A DNA stretch of 64,000 nt from Siccirubricoccus deserti (GTDB taxonomy: Bacteria > Pseudomonadota > Alphaproteobacteria > Acetobacterales > Acetobacteraceae): contig NZ_JACOMF010000005.1 of the NCBI RefSeq assembly GCF_014283215.1, positions 1 to 64,000 on the forward strand. Direction: 5' to 3'. This document shows, piece by piece, positions 9,171 through 17,457 of this stretch. Position 1 is the stretch's first letter, and each line of letters opens with the position of its first letter. The position numbers were made by a program, and so were the translations under genes. The notes under the pieces were generated by a model that was not told the DNA's origin, did not search any database, and saw only the letters and a list, made by a program, of their open reading frames with translations.

Positions 9171-9363
9171 GCGCAGGACCATGACACGGATATCTGAATC
9201 GCCGGTTAAGGCACCCCGCGCCCAGAAGCGGCGGCGGCCGGGCGGCGGGCGGAGCTGCGGGATCGGGGCGATGCGCATGCCCCAGCCTCGGCCGAGGCGG
9301 CATTAACCATCCAGCAGCCTAAGGTTGTGTTTTCCGCATTTATGTAAGGATGGCGAACGCGAC

Positions 9364-9900
9364 CTACCCGAGCAGCAGCGCCCCCATCACCCCGCCCCCG
9401 GCCAGCATCCAGAGCGGGCTGTAATCCGTCCGCCAGACGAAGACGCTGGCCACCGCCACCAGCAGCAGCGGCATCACCCCTTGGCTGTGCGCCGAACCGT
9501 GTGTCGCCTGGGCCATGGTGATGCCGGCCGCCAGGATCAGCCCGATCGCCACCGGCACCAGCCCGCCCTGCGCCGGCTTCAGCCAGGGCGCGCCGCGCAG
9601 CCTTTGGGTCAGCCCGGCCATGCCCCAGGCCAGCACCGCCGCCGGCACCAGCATCCCGAGCGTCGCCGCCGCCAGCCCGGGGCCGCCGGCGATCCGCCAG
9701 CCCATCACGCTGGCGACCAGGATGTTGGGCCCCGGCGCCGCCTGCGCCAGCGCGTAGAGCTGGGAGAAGGTCGCATCGTCCAGCCAGCCGTGCAGCTCCA
9801 CCAGCTGGCGGTGCATCTCCGGCAGCACCGCATTGGCGCCGCCGATCGCCACCAGCGACAGGATGGAGAAGGTCAGCAGGATTTGCAGCACCAGGGTCAT
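9364..9900 (-). CDS. Chromate transporter, ChrA domain (second half)
   Basis: A 178-residue inner-membrane protein with about five hydrophobic segments and the CHR-family signature A-P-G-P-N in ALAQAAPGPNILVAS. ChrA-type proteins are proton-coupled exporters of chromate or related oxyanions. Here the transporter is two short single-domain proteins (SCHR pair) rather than one long one. Its ATG overlaps the stop of the upstream half by four bases (9897-9900), so the halves are translated together and presumably assemble as a heterodimer. The real anion is uncertain without a chromate operon around it. Confidence 0.87.
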   Translation of the reverse strand: MTLVLQILLTFSILSLVAIGGANAVLPEMHRQLVELHGWLDDATFSQLYALAQAAPGPNILVASVMGWRIAGGPGLAAATLGMLVPAAVLAWGMAGLTQRLRGAPWLKPAQGGLVPVAIGLILAAGITMAQATHGSAHSQGVMPLLLVAVASVFVWRTDYSPLWMLAGGGVMGALLLG

Positions 9901-10478
9901 CGCGCCGCCCCCTTGCCCAGCAGCCCGGCCCGTCGCAGCGACAGCGCGATCGAGACCGGCGCCAGCACCACGACGATCAGCGGCAGCGATATCCGGAACC
10001 AGGCCGCCGCCACCGTGGCCAGCAGCAGCACCACCAGCGCCTCTGCGTGCAGCTTCAGCTTGCCCGCCATCTTCAGGGCGGTGCCGATCACCATGCCGGC
10101 GGCGCCGGCGGCGATGCCGGCCATCACCGGCGCCACCGCCGGAAGCTGGCCGTACCGGTCGTAGAACAGGCACAGGATGATCAGGATGATCAGCGGCGCG
10201 AAATAGAGGCCGGAGGTCGCCAGCAGCGCCCCGGCCAGGCCATGGAAGCGCCGCCCGATCATCACCGCCGCATTCCCGACGTTCGGCCCCGGCAGGATCT
10301 GCCCGAGGCCGAGGACCTCGGCGTAGTCCCGCTCCGTCAGCCAGCGCTGCTCCTGCACGATGACATGCCGCGCCCAGGCGGCGACGCCGCCGAAGCCGAG
10401 CAGTCCGATCTTGAGGTAACCGAGGAACAGGCCGGCATGGCTCGGCCGCGTCAGGGCCGGGGCGGCGGCGTCGGACAA
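9897..10478 (-). CDS. Chromate transporter, ChrA domain (first half)
   Basis: A hydrophobic protein of about 193 residues. G-Y-L-K-I-G-L-L-G-F-G-G-V-A is the CHR N-terminal signature and G-L-G-Q-I-L-P-G-P-N is the conserved PGPN turn. The start is uncertain: no ATG is usable, so I propose the TTG at 10478, which has a GGAG about 9 bp upstream; the frame is also open to a TTG at 10550. It is the upstream partner of the gene at 9364-9900, coupled by ATGA. The gene is divergent from the alpha/beta hydrolase, leaving a short shared promoter region of about 140 bp. Confidence 0.83.
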   Translation of the reverse strand: MSDAAAPALTRPSHAGLFLGYLKIGLLGFGGVAAWARHVIVQEQRWLTERDYAEVLGLGQILPGPNVGNAAVMIGRRFHGLAGALLATSGLYFAPLIILIILCLFYDRYGQLPAVAPVMAGIAAGAAGMVIGTALKMAGKLKLHAEALVVLLLATVAAAWFRISLPLIVVVLAPVSIALSLRRAGLLGKGAAR

Positions 10479-10619
10479 GGGCGGGGACTCCAGAATGGGG
10501 CGGCATGGTCGCGCGGATCGGCGCCCGGGGAAAGCCGGGACGGCCGCCAAGGTGGTGGCGCTGGGCCGGTGCCGCCGGCATCATCGGCGCCGAACGACAA
10601 GCCGAGGTGGACGCATGCA

Positions 10620-11639
10620 TTGCACGGATCACTCGCCGCCGGGCTGCTGGCGATGACGCTCGGCGCCGGCGCCGCAGCCGAGCCGGTCGCGCTCGAGCGC
10701 TGGGGCAGCTTCCACGTCGGCGGGCGGGAGGTGGTGATCAGCGGCCAGCCGGTGCGGGAAATGGCCTTCAACCCTGGCAGCGTGCCCGTCCGCATCGACC
10801 CCAACGGCACTTATCTGATGGGCAGCATGTACGCCCAGTACATGATCCCGGCCAACCCGCGCGGCCAGGCGCCCCTGCTGATGTGGCACGGCGGCGGCCT
10901 TACCGGCGTCACCTGGGAGACCACGCCGGACGGCCGCGAGGGCTGGCAGCATTTCTTCCTCCGTCGTGGCTGGCCGGTCTATGTCTCGGATGCGGTGGAG
11001 CGCGGTCGCTCCGGCTGGAGCATGATTCCGGAGCAGACCGGCGGCCAGCATGTGCTGCTCACCCAGGACAATCCCTGGGAGCGCTTTCGCATCGGCGACG
11101 GCGCCGGAAGCTTCGCCCGAGGCACCACCAACCCCGGCGTCCAATTCCCCACCGACCCGGAGAGCTACCGCAACTTCGTCCGCCAGGTGGTGCCGCGCTT
11201 CACCACCACCGATGCGCTGACGCTGGATGCCTATCTGGCGCTGCTCGACCGCGTCGGGCCGAGCGTGGTGATGGTGCACAGCCAGTCCGGGCAATTCGGC
11301 TGGCGGGCGGCGCAGGAACGGCCGGACAAGGTCCGGGCTCTGGTGCTGGTGGAGCCGGCTGCGACCGGCGATCCGGCGAAGGTGGCGGCGCTGCGCGACA
11401 TCCCGATGCTGGTCGTCTATGGCGACTACATCGCCACCGACGCCCGCTGGCCGACCATCCGCGCCAATGGCCTCCGCTTCGCCGAGGCGGTCCGGGCGGC
11501 GGGCGGCACCGTCGATGTGGTGGACCTGCCGGAGCGCGGCATCCGCGGCAACAGCCACATGGTCATGATGGACCGCAACGGCGACCAAGTGGCGGCGATG
11601 ATCCAGGATTGGCTGACGGCGAAGGGGCTCTGGCGGTAG
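10620..11639 (+). CDS. Exported alpha/beta-fold hydrolase
   Basis: About 339 residues. The oxyanion-hole region L-L-M-W-H-G-G-G and the nucleophile elbow H-S-Q-S-G-Q-F-G are visible, and a C-terminal R-G-N-S-H probably holds the catalytic His. Starting from the TTG at 10620, with a GAGGTGG site upstream, the N-terminus becomes HGSLAAGLLAMTLGAGAAA, a good signal peptide; the alternative ATG at 10653 would cut into it. I therefore prefer the TTG. The protein is probably a periplasmic esterase or lactonase; the substrate is unknown. A hairpin follows the stop. Confidence 0.8.
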   Translation: MHGSLAAGLLAMTLGAGAAAEPVALERWGSFHVGGREVVISGQPVREMAFNPGSVPVRIDPNGTYLMGSMYAQYMIPANPRGQAPLLMWHGGGLTGVTWETTPDGREGWQHFFLRRGWPVYVSDAVERGRSGWSMIPEQTGGQHVLLTQDNPWERFRIGDGAGSFARGTTNPGVQFPTDPESYRNFVRQVVPRFTTTDALTLDAYLALLDRVGPSVVMVHSQSGQFGWRAAQERPDKVRALVLVEPAATGDPAKVAALRDIPMLVVYGDYIATDARWPTIRANGLRFAEAVRAAGGTVDVVDLPERGIRGNSHMVMMDRNGDQVAAMIQDWLTAKGLWR

Positions 11640-11664
11640 CGCGGCGCGGCTGAGGCGAATCGGA

Positions 11665-11690
11665 CGGCGACAAAACGATGTTTTGCGCCG
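11665..11690 (+). terminator. Hairpin after the alpha/beta hydrolase gene
   Basis: CAAAAC (11671-11676) pairs with GTTTTG (11680-11685) around GAT, extended by CGGCG (11665-11669) with CGCCG (11686-11690) across one bulged A. It lies 25 bp after the stop. There is no T-run, so it could be a weak or factor-assisted terminator or an mRNA-stabilising hairpin. Confidence 0.45.
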
Positions 11691-11788
11691 CCGCCGGAGT
11701 GTTGCATTGCTGTGGCAATGCTTGACCGGGCTGCGGAGGGGCGTGGACGCCGATCCGCTGGAGAGGCCCGCCTGCCGGAGATCGCCGC

Positions 11789-12337
11789 ATGGACCGCTGT
11801 CGCCGCATCAGCTTCGCCGTCATCGGGTTGCTGCTCGCCGCGCTGCCGGCGCGGGCCAGCCTGGTCGGCAGCGTCATCGACGGCGCCTACTACTTCGGCA
11901 CCACGGCCTCGCCGTACGAGAACGCCAGCGTCTCGCCCACGCCCTTCACGGTCGGGGCCGGCACCGAAGCCCTGCTGACCGTGGATGGCAACGTCTTCAC
12001 GACCATCGACTTCGCCGCCAGCAGCCTGATCCTGACCGCCACGACCGACGTCGACTATGCCAACGCCGCCTACAACGGCCTGAAATTCACTGTCCTCTCC
12101 GGCGACGGCTTCGGCACGGTGCGCGCCGTCACCACCTCGGCCGGGCAGGTGGTTTCAACCGCCGTGATCAACGGCGTGCTGGAGATGAACTGGGCCGGCC
12201 AGCACTTCGCGGCGGGCGACAGCATCACCGTCACCTTCACCCCGATCGACATACCGGAACCGGCGACCCTGCTCCTGCTCGGCGCCGGACTGCTGGGCCT
12301 GCAGGCGGTGCGCCGCCGTCGCCCCGTCGCGGGCTGA
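11789..12337 (+). CDS. PEP-CTERM sorting-domain surface protein
   Basis: A 182-residue exported protein. A signal peptide spans residues 1 to about 24, ending A-L-P-A-R-A before S-L-V-G. The mature region is beta-rich and Thr/Ala/Gly-rich. The last 28 residues begin I-P-E-P-A-T, continue with a Leu/Gly-rich membrane helix and end in R-R-R-R, which is the PEP-CTERM signal recognised by exosortases. No exosortase lies in the window, so the processing enzyme must be elsewhere. A ribosome site (CGGAG) precedes the ATG. The next genes are a FemAB-like transferase and glycosyltransferases, a context in which PEP-CTERM proteins are often found. Confidence 0.85.
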   Translation: MDRCRRISFAVIGLLLAALPARASLVGSVIDGAYYFGTTASPYENASVSPTPFTVGAGTEALLTVDGNVFTTIDFAASSLILTATTDVDYANAAYNGLKFTVLSGDGFGTVRAVTTSAGQVVSTAVINGVLEMNWAGQHFAAGDSITVTFTPIDIPEPATLLLLGAGLLGLQAVRRRRPVAG

Positions 12338-12394
12338 GGCCGGGGCAGGCATTTGCAGGCGAAGCAACGACCGCAGCCATGGCATGCGGTGGTC

Positions 12395-12425
12395 TCAATC
12401 ATTTATACCGGTTATATAGTCGTTT
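12395..12425 (+). promoter_or_regulatory. AT-rich promoter candidate for the FemAB/glycosyltransferase operon
   Basis: This is one of the few AT-rich patches in the window. It contains TATATAGT at 12413-12420, a good -10 candidate, whereas the hexamer 17 bp upstream is only weakly like a -35. It lies 13 bp ahead of an AGGAG ribosome site and 60 bp ahead of the FemAB-like gene. Confidence 0.4.
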
Positions 12426-12442
12426 GTCACCCAGGAGTTGCC

Positions 12443-12475
12443 ATGCCGGAGCCCCGGTCCAAGCGCCGAGCCTGA
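12443..12475 (+). CDS. Possible ten-residue leader peptide
   Basis: The ATG at 12443 is preceded by AGGAG at 12433-12437 with a 5-nt spacer, the best ribosome site in this region. It opens a ten-codon frame reading MPEPRSKRRA and stops at 12473-12475, only 4 nt before the ATG of the FemAB-like gene. That gene has no other ribosome site, so its translation may depend on ribosomes finishing this peptide. Three of the ten residues are Arg. The alternative is that the AGGAG serves a longer start of the main gene, but the in-frame TTG at 12438 touches the AGGAG and is too close. Confidence 0.4.
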   Translation: MPEPRSKRRA

Positions 12476-12479
12476 CCCC

Positions 12480-13553
12480 ATGCCGGATGGGCTGTCGACA
12501 GGCGCCGCCGCGCGGCTGCTGCCGCTGCCGCGCACCGGGCTGCCCGGCTGGTGCGACCGCTACCTGTCGCCCGCCGGCGAACTTGCCACCGGCCGCATCT
12601 GGCTCGACACCACCCTGGCCCATGCCCTGCCGCCGACGGCAACGGCCCTGGCCGCGGTGACCGATGCGGTGCTGGTGCCACTGCTGCGCCAGGGCCGCCG
12701 TCTCGGCAGCCTGACCACCGATTACTCCCTGCTCTGGCAGCCGCTGATCGCCCCCGGCACCGATGACGCGGCGCTGCGGACGGCGGGGCGCACCCTTGGC
12801 CGGCTGTTGCGCTTCCGCCCGCCGCTGCGGCTGGAGGCGATGGACGCCGAGGCACCAGGGCTGGAGCCGCTGCTGGAAGGCTGCCGTGCCGCCGGGCTGA
12901 TGGCGCTGCGCTACCGGCATTTCGGCAATTGGCATGAGGAATTCGCCGAGGGGCTGGGCTGGGACGCCTATCTCGCCGCCCGGCCGCCGGCGCTGCGCAC
13001 CACCATCGGCCGCAAGCTCGCCCGCGCCGGGCGGGAGCTGCGCTTCGAGCTGCTGACGGCGCCGGGCCTGGCGTTGGAGACCGGCATCGCCGCCTATGAG
13101 GCGGTGCGCGCCGGCAGCTGGAAGCCGCATGAGCCCTTCGCCGGCTTCGACGCCGCGCTGATGCGGGCCATGGCGGCGGCGGGCGCGCTGCGCCTCGGCG
13201 TATTGCGGAACCAGCAGGATGGCGCCCCGGTCGCGGCGCAATACTGGGTGGTGGCGGGGAGGCGCGCCACCATTCCGAAGCTCTACCACCTGGAAGCCGC
13301 CCGCGCCGCCTCCCCCGGCACCGTGCTGACCGCGCTGATGATCCGGCGGCTGCTGGAGACGGACCGAGTGCGGTCGATCGACTTCGGCCGCGGCGACGAT
13401 GCCTACAAGCAGCTCTGGGCCGGGACGCGGCGGCAGCGTATCGGCGTGATCCTGCTGGACCCGCGCCACCCGGAAGGCTTGCTCGCCCTGGCACGGGACA
13501 CTGCCGGGCGGCTGCGCCGCCGCTTCCGCCCCGCAATCGAAAGCCTTGCATGA
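12480..13553 (+). CDS. FemAB/CelD-like GNAT acyltransferase of a surface-polysaccharide locus
   Basis: A 357-residue protein. The C-terminal half has the GNAT_6/BcsL-CelD pattern: A-A-Q-Y-W-V-V-A-G, then K-L-Y-H-L-E, and finally D-F-G-R-G-D-D-A-Y-K-Q-L-W at about residues 299-311, which closely resembles the GxGDxxYK motif of FemAB-type proteins in exopolysaccharide and exosortase loci. It probably transfers an acyl or aminoacyl group to a glycan or lipid intermediate. The ATG at 12480 is chosen because it follows the leader peptide; the TTG at 12438 is unlikely. Its stop overlaps the next gene by four bases. Confidence 0.75.
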   Translation: MPDGLSTGAAARLLPLPRTGLPGWCDRYLSPAGELATGRIWLDTTLAHALPPTATALAAVTDAVLVPLLRQGRRLGSLTTDYSLLWQPLIAPGTDDAALRTAGRTLGRLLRFRPPLRLEAMDAEAPGLEPLLEGCRAAGLMALRYRHFGNWHEEFAEGLGWDAYLAARPPALRTTIGRKLARAGRELRFELLTAPGLALETGIAAYEAVRAGSWKPHEPFAGFDAALMRAMAAAGALRLGVLRNQQDGAPVAAQYWVVAGRRATIPKLYHLEAARAASPGTVLTALMIRRLLETDRVRSIDFGRGDDAYKQLWAGTRRQRIGVILLDPRHPEGLLALARDTAGRLRRRFRPAIESLA

Positions 13554-14719
13554 AGATCCTCTACAGCCACCGCATCCAGTCACGTGACGGCATGAGCGTG
13601 CACCTCGAGTCGATGGTCGCCGCCCTGCGCGCGGAGGGGCATGAGGTGCGGGTCGTCGGCCCCGCCGCCTATGCCGAGGCCAGTCTCGGCGGCGAGAGCC
13701 GTTTGACCGCGCTGCTGCGGCGCTGGCTGCCGGGTGCCGCGGCAGAGCTGGCGGAGCTGGCCTACAGCATTCCCGCCTATCTCCGCCTCGCCCGCGCCGC
13801 CGCCGGGTTCCGGCCGGATGCGATCTACGAGCGGTACAACCTGTTCTTCCTCTCCGGCGCGCTGCTGGCGCGGCGGCGGCAAGTGCCCTTCCTGGTCGAG
13901 GTCAACGCCCCCTTGGCTGAGGAGCGGTCGCGCTTCGGCGGGCTGACGCTGCAGCGCTTGGCCCGCTGGACCGAACGCTTCGTCTGGCGGACCGCCAGCC
14001 ACGTGCTGCCGGTGACGGAGGTGCTGGCCGGACATGTGCGGAATGCCGGCGTGCCGGCGGCGCGCATCGTCGTGGTGCCGAACGGGATCGAAATAGCAGA
14101 ATTCCCCACGCCTGCGCCTGCGCCTGCGCCGGCGAAGCCCGTCGTCACCCTTGGCTTCGTCGGCTTTGTCCGCGACTGGCATGGGCTGGATACGGTGGTG
14201 CGGGAAATTGCCGGCTTCCGTGGCGCGACGCCGCTGGAACTGCTGGTTGTCGGCGAGGGCCCGGCGCGGCCAGGGCTGGAGCTTCTGGCGGCGGAGCTCG
14301 GCATCGCCGACCGGGTACGCTTCACCGGCCTTGCCGAGCGGCAGGCGGTGCCCAGCCTGGTCGCCGGCTTCGACATCGCGCTGCAACCGGCAGCGGTCGC
14401 CTATGCCTCACCGCTGAAGGTCTTCGAATACATGGCTGCGGGCCGCGCCATAGTCGCCCCGGACCAGCCGAACATCCGCGAGGTGCTGGAGCACGAACGC
14501 ACTGCCCTGCTGTTCGAGGGCGGCAAGCCTGGGGCGATGTGGGCGGCGGTGAAGCGCCTGGCGACCGACCCTGTGCTGCGGGCACGGTTGGGCGCCGCGG
14601 CGCGGGCGGAGGTGCTGGCGCGCGACCTGACTTGGTCCGGCAATGCCCGCCGCGCCGTGGCGCTGGCCGAGGCCGAGATTGCCCGCCGCGCCAAGGCCGC
14701 GCCCGAGGCCGCACGATGA
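13550..14719 (+). CDS. Glycosyltransferase family 4 protein
   Basis: A 389-residue GT-B protein. The N-terminal Rossmann-like half begins MKILYSHRIQSRDGMSVH, lacking a secretion signal. The nucleotide-sugar half contains V-P-N-G-I-E, L-L-V-V-G-E-G-P and the E-x7-E region A-S-P-L-K-V-F-E-Y-M-A-A-G-R-A-I-V. It likely adds a hexose to a lipid-linked or protein-linked surface glycan at the cytoplasmic face. A short Pro-Ala tandem (PAPAPAPA) joins the two halves. It overlaps both neighbours by four bases and so is in a tightly coupled three-gene operon. Confidence 0.9.
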   Translation: MKILYSHRIQSRDGMSVHLESMVAALRAEGHEVRVVGPAAYAEASLGGESRLTALLRRWLPGAAAELAELAYSIPAYLRLARAAAGFRPDAIYERYNLFFLSGALLARRRQVPFLVEVNAPLAEERSRFGGLTLQRLARWTERFVWRTASHVLPVTEVLAGHVRNAGVPAARIVVVPNGIEIAEFPTPAPAPAPAKPVVTLGFVGFVRDWHGLDTVVREIAGFRGATPLELLVVGEGPARPGLELLAAELGIADRVRFTGLAERQAVPSLVAGFDIALQPAAVAYASPLKVFEYMAAGRAIVAPDQPNIREVLEHERTALLFEGGKPGAMWAAVKRLATDPVLRARLGAAARAEVLARDLTWSGNARRAVALAEAEIARRAKAAPEAAR

Positions 14720-15828
14720 GCCACGCCGCCCCCCTGCTGCTGCACGTCTTCCCGGGCTTCGGCGTCGGCGGGGCGCAGGTGCGCTTCGCCGCGCTGGCCA
14801 ACCGCTTCGGGCCGCGCTGGCGGCACGCGATCCTGGCGCTCGACGGCAATACCGCCTGCACCGAGCGGCTGCGGCCGGAGGTGCCTTGCACCCTGGTCCC
14901 ACTGCCGCATGCGCGCGACGCCACGCCGGCGCAGCGGCTGCTGGCGATCCGCAGGCTGTTCCACCGGCTGCGCCCGGCGCTGCTGGTGACCAGCAATTGG
15001 GGCAGCATCGAATGGGCGATTGCCAACCTGCTGCCGCCCCGCCTGCCGCATCTGCACACCGAGGATGGCTTCGGCCCGGATGAGGCGGCCGGTCAGAAGC
15101 CGCGCCGCATGTTGGCCCGTCGCCTGGCCCTGCGCCGGAGCGAGGTGGTGGTGCCTTCCACCCTGCTGCTGGACGCGGCGCGGCAGGGCTGGCGGCTGCC
15201 GGAGGCGCGGCTGCATCATATCCCGAACGGGCTAGACCTGCGGCGCTTCCGACCGGACGGGCCGCCGGCGCCGCTCCAGGTGCCGGGCGAGGGCCCGCTG
15301 ATCGGCACGGTGGCGGCGCTGCGGCCAGAGAAGAACCTCGGCCGGCTGCTGCGCGCCATGGCGCTGCTGCGGGCGGAAGGGCTGGTGGCGCGGCTGGCGA
15401 TCCTCGGCGACGGGCCGGAGCGGAGGGGGCTGGAGGCGCTGACGGGGCAGCTCGGCCTCGGCGGCTGCGTGCGCTTCCTCGGCCATGTGCCGGATCCGGC
15501 GGCGGCCTATCGAGGGATGGATCTGCTGGCGCTCTCCTCCGACACCGAGCAGATGCCCTTCTCGGTGCTGGAGGCGATGGCGAGCGGGCTGGCGGTGGCG
15601 GCGACCGAGGTGGGCGACCTGCGTGCCATGCTGCCGGCTGAAGGCTGGCCGCATCTCGCGGCGCGCGAGGATGCCGCCCTGGCCGTGGCGCTGCGGCCAC
15701 TGCTGGCGGATGCCGCGCTGCGCGCCCGCCTCGGCGCCGCCAACCGCGCCAAGGCGGAGCGCGACTATGACGAGGAGGTCATGTACCAGGCCTATGCGCG
15801 GCTGTTCGACGGGCTGGCGCGCGGCTGA
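14716..15828 (+). CDS. Glycosyltransferase family 4 protein
   Basis: A 370-residue GT-B protein. The start HVFPGFGVGGAQVR is the glycine-rich acceptor-side loop typical of GT4 enzymes (G-G-x-E/Q). The C-terminal donor site has I-P-N-G-L-D, L-R-P-E-K-N-L and S-S-D-T-E-Q-M-P-F-S-V-L-E-A-M-A-S-G. The pattern resembles the glycosyltransferase seen with exosortase systems, but I cannot assign a subfamily with certainty. The ATG at 14716 overlaps the previous stop. It is the last gene of the operon; a dispersed repeat begins 24 bp downstream. Confidence 0.9.
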   Translation: MSHAAPLLLHVFPGFGVGGAQVRFAALANRFGPRWRHAILALDGNTACTERLRPEVPCTLVPLPHARDATPAQRLLAIRRLFHRLRPALLVTSNWGSIEWAIANLLPPRLPHLHTEDGFGPDEAAGQKPRRMLARRLALRRSEVVVPSTLLLDAARQGWRLPEARLHHIPNGLDLRRFRPDGPPAPLQVPGEGPLIGTVAALRPEKNLGRLLRAMALLRAEGLVARLAILGDGPERRGLEALTGQLGLGGCVRFLGHVPDPAAAYRGMDLLALSSDTEQMPFSVLEAMASGLAVAATEVGDLRAMLPAEGWPHLAAREDAALAVALRPLLADAALRARLGAANRAKAERDYDEEVMYQAYARLFDGLARG

Positions 15829-16564
15829 GGCCTGCGGCCGGAGGCCGGAAACCGTCATGACCGGAGTTGATCTGGCCATTCAGCCTCCGGTTCTTGCTGT
15901 GGAGGCGGATGCGCGGGTCAGGCCCGCGCATGACGGAAGATGGGCGGCCTGTCCTGCTTCAGCGCATATCTGGCTCCAGACGAAATCCCGCGCCGGGAGA
16001 CTGGCCGCGCTCATCCCGGTCAGCGTGATGCCGAGATCGGCCACGGCATGGCCATTCGCACCGGTCTGGAACTGCGGCGTCGCGATGGCGAACCGCGCCT
16101 CGGTCTTCCCTAGGCACTGAAATTGCCGACGCCGCGTGCGATGAAGGAGGGCAGCGCGGTGTTCCCCAGCCATGGCATTCCTCCGGCAGGCATCGGGCAG
16201 GATTCGCTGTGCCGCTGGTCCGGCAGAATGATCTGTATGAAACAACATGTTGAAGGCTGGATCAGCGACGCTGGGCCAAGCCGGATCGACGGGCTGCCAA
16301 CCGCGCTCCCTTTCGAACTTCTGTCGGTTTCCTGGCGCGAACTGAATCCGGCTGGCGATTGCCGGCATGGCGTTCCGCTGCGGCAGCCGCCGCATCCTTC
16401 CGGCGCCGCGTTGACGGTCCCGGATAGCGCGCTTAGTGGTGGAAACAGTGGGAGGAACCGGCGGGTCAGGCGTCGCTGGGTCGGACCATTGCGCGCAGGG
16501 CTGGTCGCGCGGACCACCGGCGTCGCCGTCCCGTAACATGCCGCAACAACCGCAGGAGGAAGCG
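15829..16564 (+). other. Long non-coding or degraded stretch
   Basis: This 736-bp gap contains repeat copy B at its left end. Beyond that I see no convincing gene. One plus-strand frame (16123-16536, 137 codons) lacks a ribosome site and has no recognisable features. On the minus strand about 15950-16200, two overlapping frames have a more protein-like composition (for example ALPSFIARGVGNF and LGKTEARFAIATPQF) but are offset by a frame change, so this may be the remains of a dead gene. The region is slightly less GC-rich than the flanking genes. Confidence 0.5.
15852..15936 (-). repeat. Dispersed palindromic repeat, copy B
   Basis: An 85-bp element in opposite orientation to copy A. Its hairpin arms are ATGCGCGGG and CCCGCGCAT with loop TCAGG (reverse complement CCTGA, versus CTTGA in copy A). 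The other end, read on the minus strand, is T-G-A-A-T-G-G-C-C followed by ATCAACTCCGGTCATGACGG, closely matching copy A. It sits directly after the glycosyltransferase operon. Confidence 0.75.
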
Positions 16565-17326
16565 ATGGCGAACAAGGTCAAGGAAGCTTGGAAGGCCGGC
16601 AAGGCCGTGGTCAACGGCTGGCTCGCCATCCCGAATGCGTTCAGCGCCGAGATGTACGCCCAGTGCGGCTGGGACAGCGTGACCGTCGACATGCAGCACG
16701 GCGTGCAGGACTACCTCTCCTGCGTCGCCTGCTTCCAGGGCATCCAGCCTTCCGGCGTGACGCCGATGGTGCGGGTGCCGTGGAATGAGCCGGGCATCAT
16801 CGGCAAGGTGCTCGACGCCGGCGCCCAGGGCGTGATCTGCCCGATGGTGAATACGCCCGACGAGGCCAGGCGGCTGGTGCAGTACAGCTACTACCCGCCG
16901 CAGGGCACCCGCAGCAACGGCCCGATCCGCGCCGGTGTCTACGGCGAGGCCGGCGGCTACCAGAAGACCGCCAACGAGAACATCCTCGTTATCCCGATGA
17001 TCGAGACCAAGCAGGCGATCGAGAACATCGAGGCCATCCTCGACGTGCCGGGGATAGACGGCATCTATGTCGGCCCCTCGGACCTCTGCTTCTCCTATGG
17101 GCTTGAGCCCAAGCTGGACGTGGAGGACCCCTTCGTCCTCGGCATCTACGAGAAGCTGCTGAAGGAGACCAGCAAGCGCGGCATCGCCGCGGGCCTGCAC
17201 AACGGCAGCCCCGCCTATGCCCACCGGATGATCCAGATGGGCTTCAAGCTGGTGACGATCTCGAATGAGGTGGGGCTGATGGTGAACGCCGCGAAGGCGG
17301 CGGTGAAGCAGGCCCGCGGCGGCTGA
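16565..17326 (+). CDS. HpcH/HpaI-family class II aldolase
   Basis: A 253-residue TIM-barrel protein. V-D-M-Q-H-G-V near residue 41, P-M-V-R-V-P-W-N near residue 66, A-Q-G-V-I-C-P-M-V-N-T, the M-I-E-T metal-binding segment and G-I-Y-V-G-P-S-D-L near residue 170 are the family motifs of metal-dependent pyruvate aldolases (HpaI, RhmA, GarL). It cleaves or makes 2-keto-3-deoxy sugar acids or a similar hydroxy-oxo acid; the substrate is unknown. A strong GGAGG ribosome site lies 7 bp ahead of the ATG. It stands alone between two unrelated regions. Confidence 0.9.
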   Translation: MANKVKEAWKAGKAVVNGWLAIPNAFSAEMYAQCGWDSVTVDMQHGVQDYLSCVACFQGIQPSGVTPMVRVPWNEPGIIGKVLDAGAQGVICPMVNTPDEARRLVQYSYYPPQGTRSNGPIRAGVYGEAGGYQKTANENILVIPMIETKQAIENIEAILDVPGIDGIYVGPSDLCFSYGLEPKLDVEDPFVLGIYEKLLKETSKRGIAAGLHNGSPAYAHRMIQMGFKLVTISNEVGLMVNAAKAAVKQARGG

Positions 17327-17457
17327 ATTACCGCCACGCAGTCGCAATAGAGACGCGATCGTTTCGATTTTCGCGTTGCACCATACGCGACTGTTAGAAG
17401 CGCTAGCCGTAAAATTGTCTACCACATTCCGGAACATCTTAAAGGGATGCATCCGGA

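Noticed and set aside
9364-10632. A single 422-codon chromate transporter
   Set aside because: The two halves lie in different frames, each with its own CHR signature, overlapping by ATGA; the long frame runs on only as a shadow of the first half.
16123-16536. A 137-codon plus-strand frame in the non-coding gap
   Set aside because: No ribosome site, no recognisable segments and no hydrophobic pattern; I could not support it as a gene.
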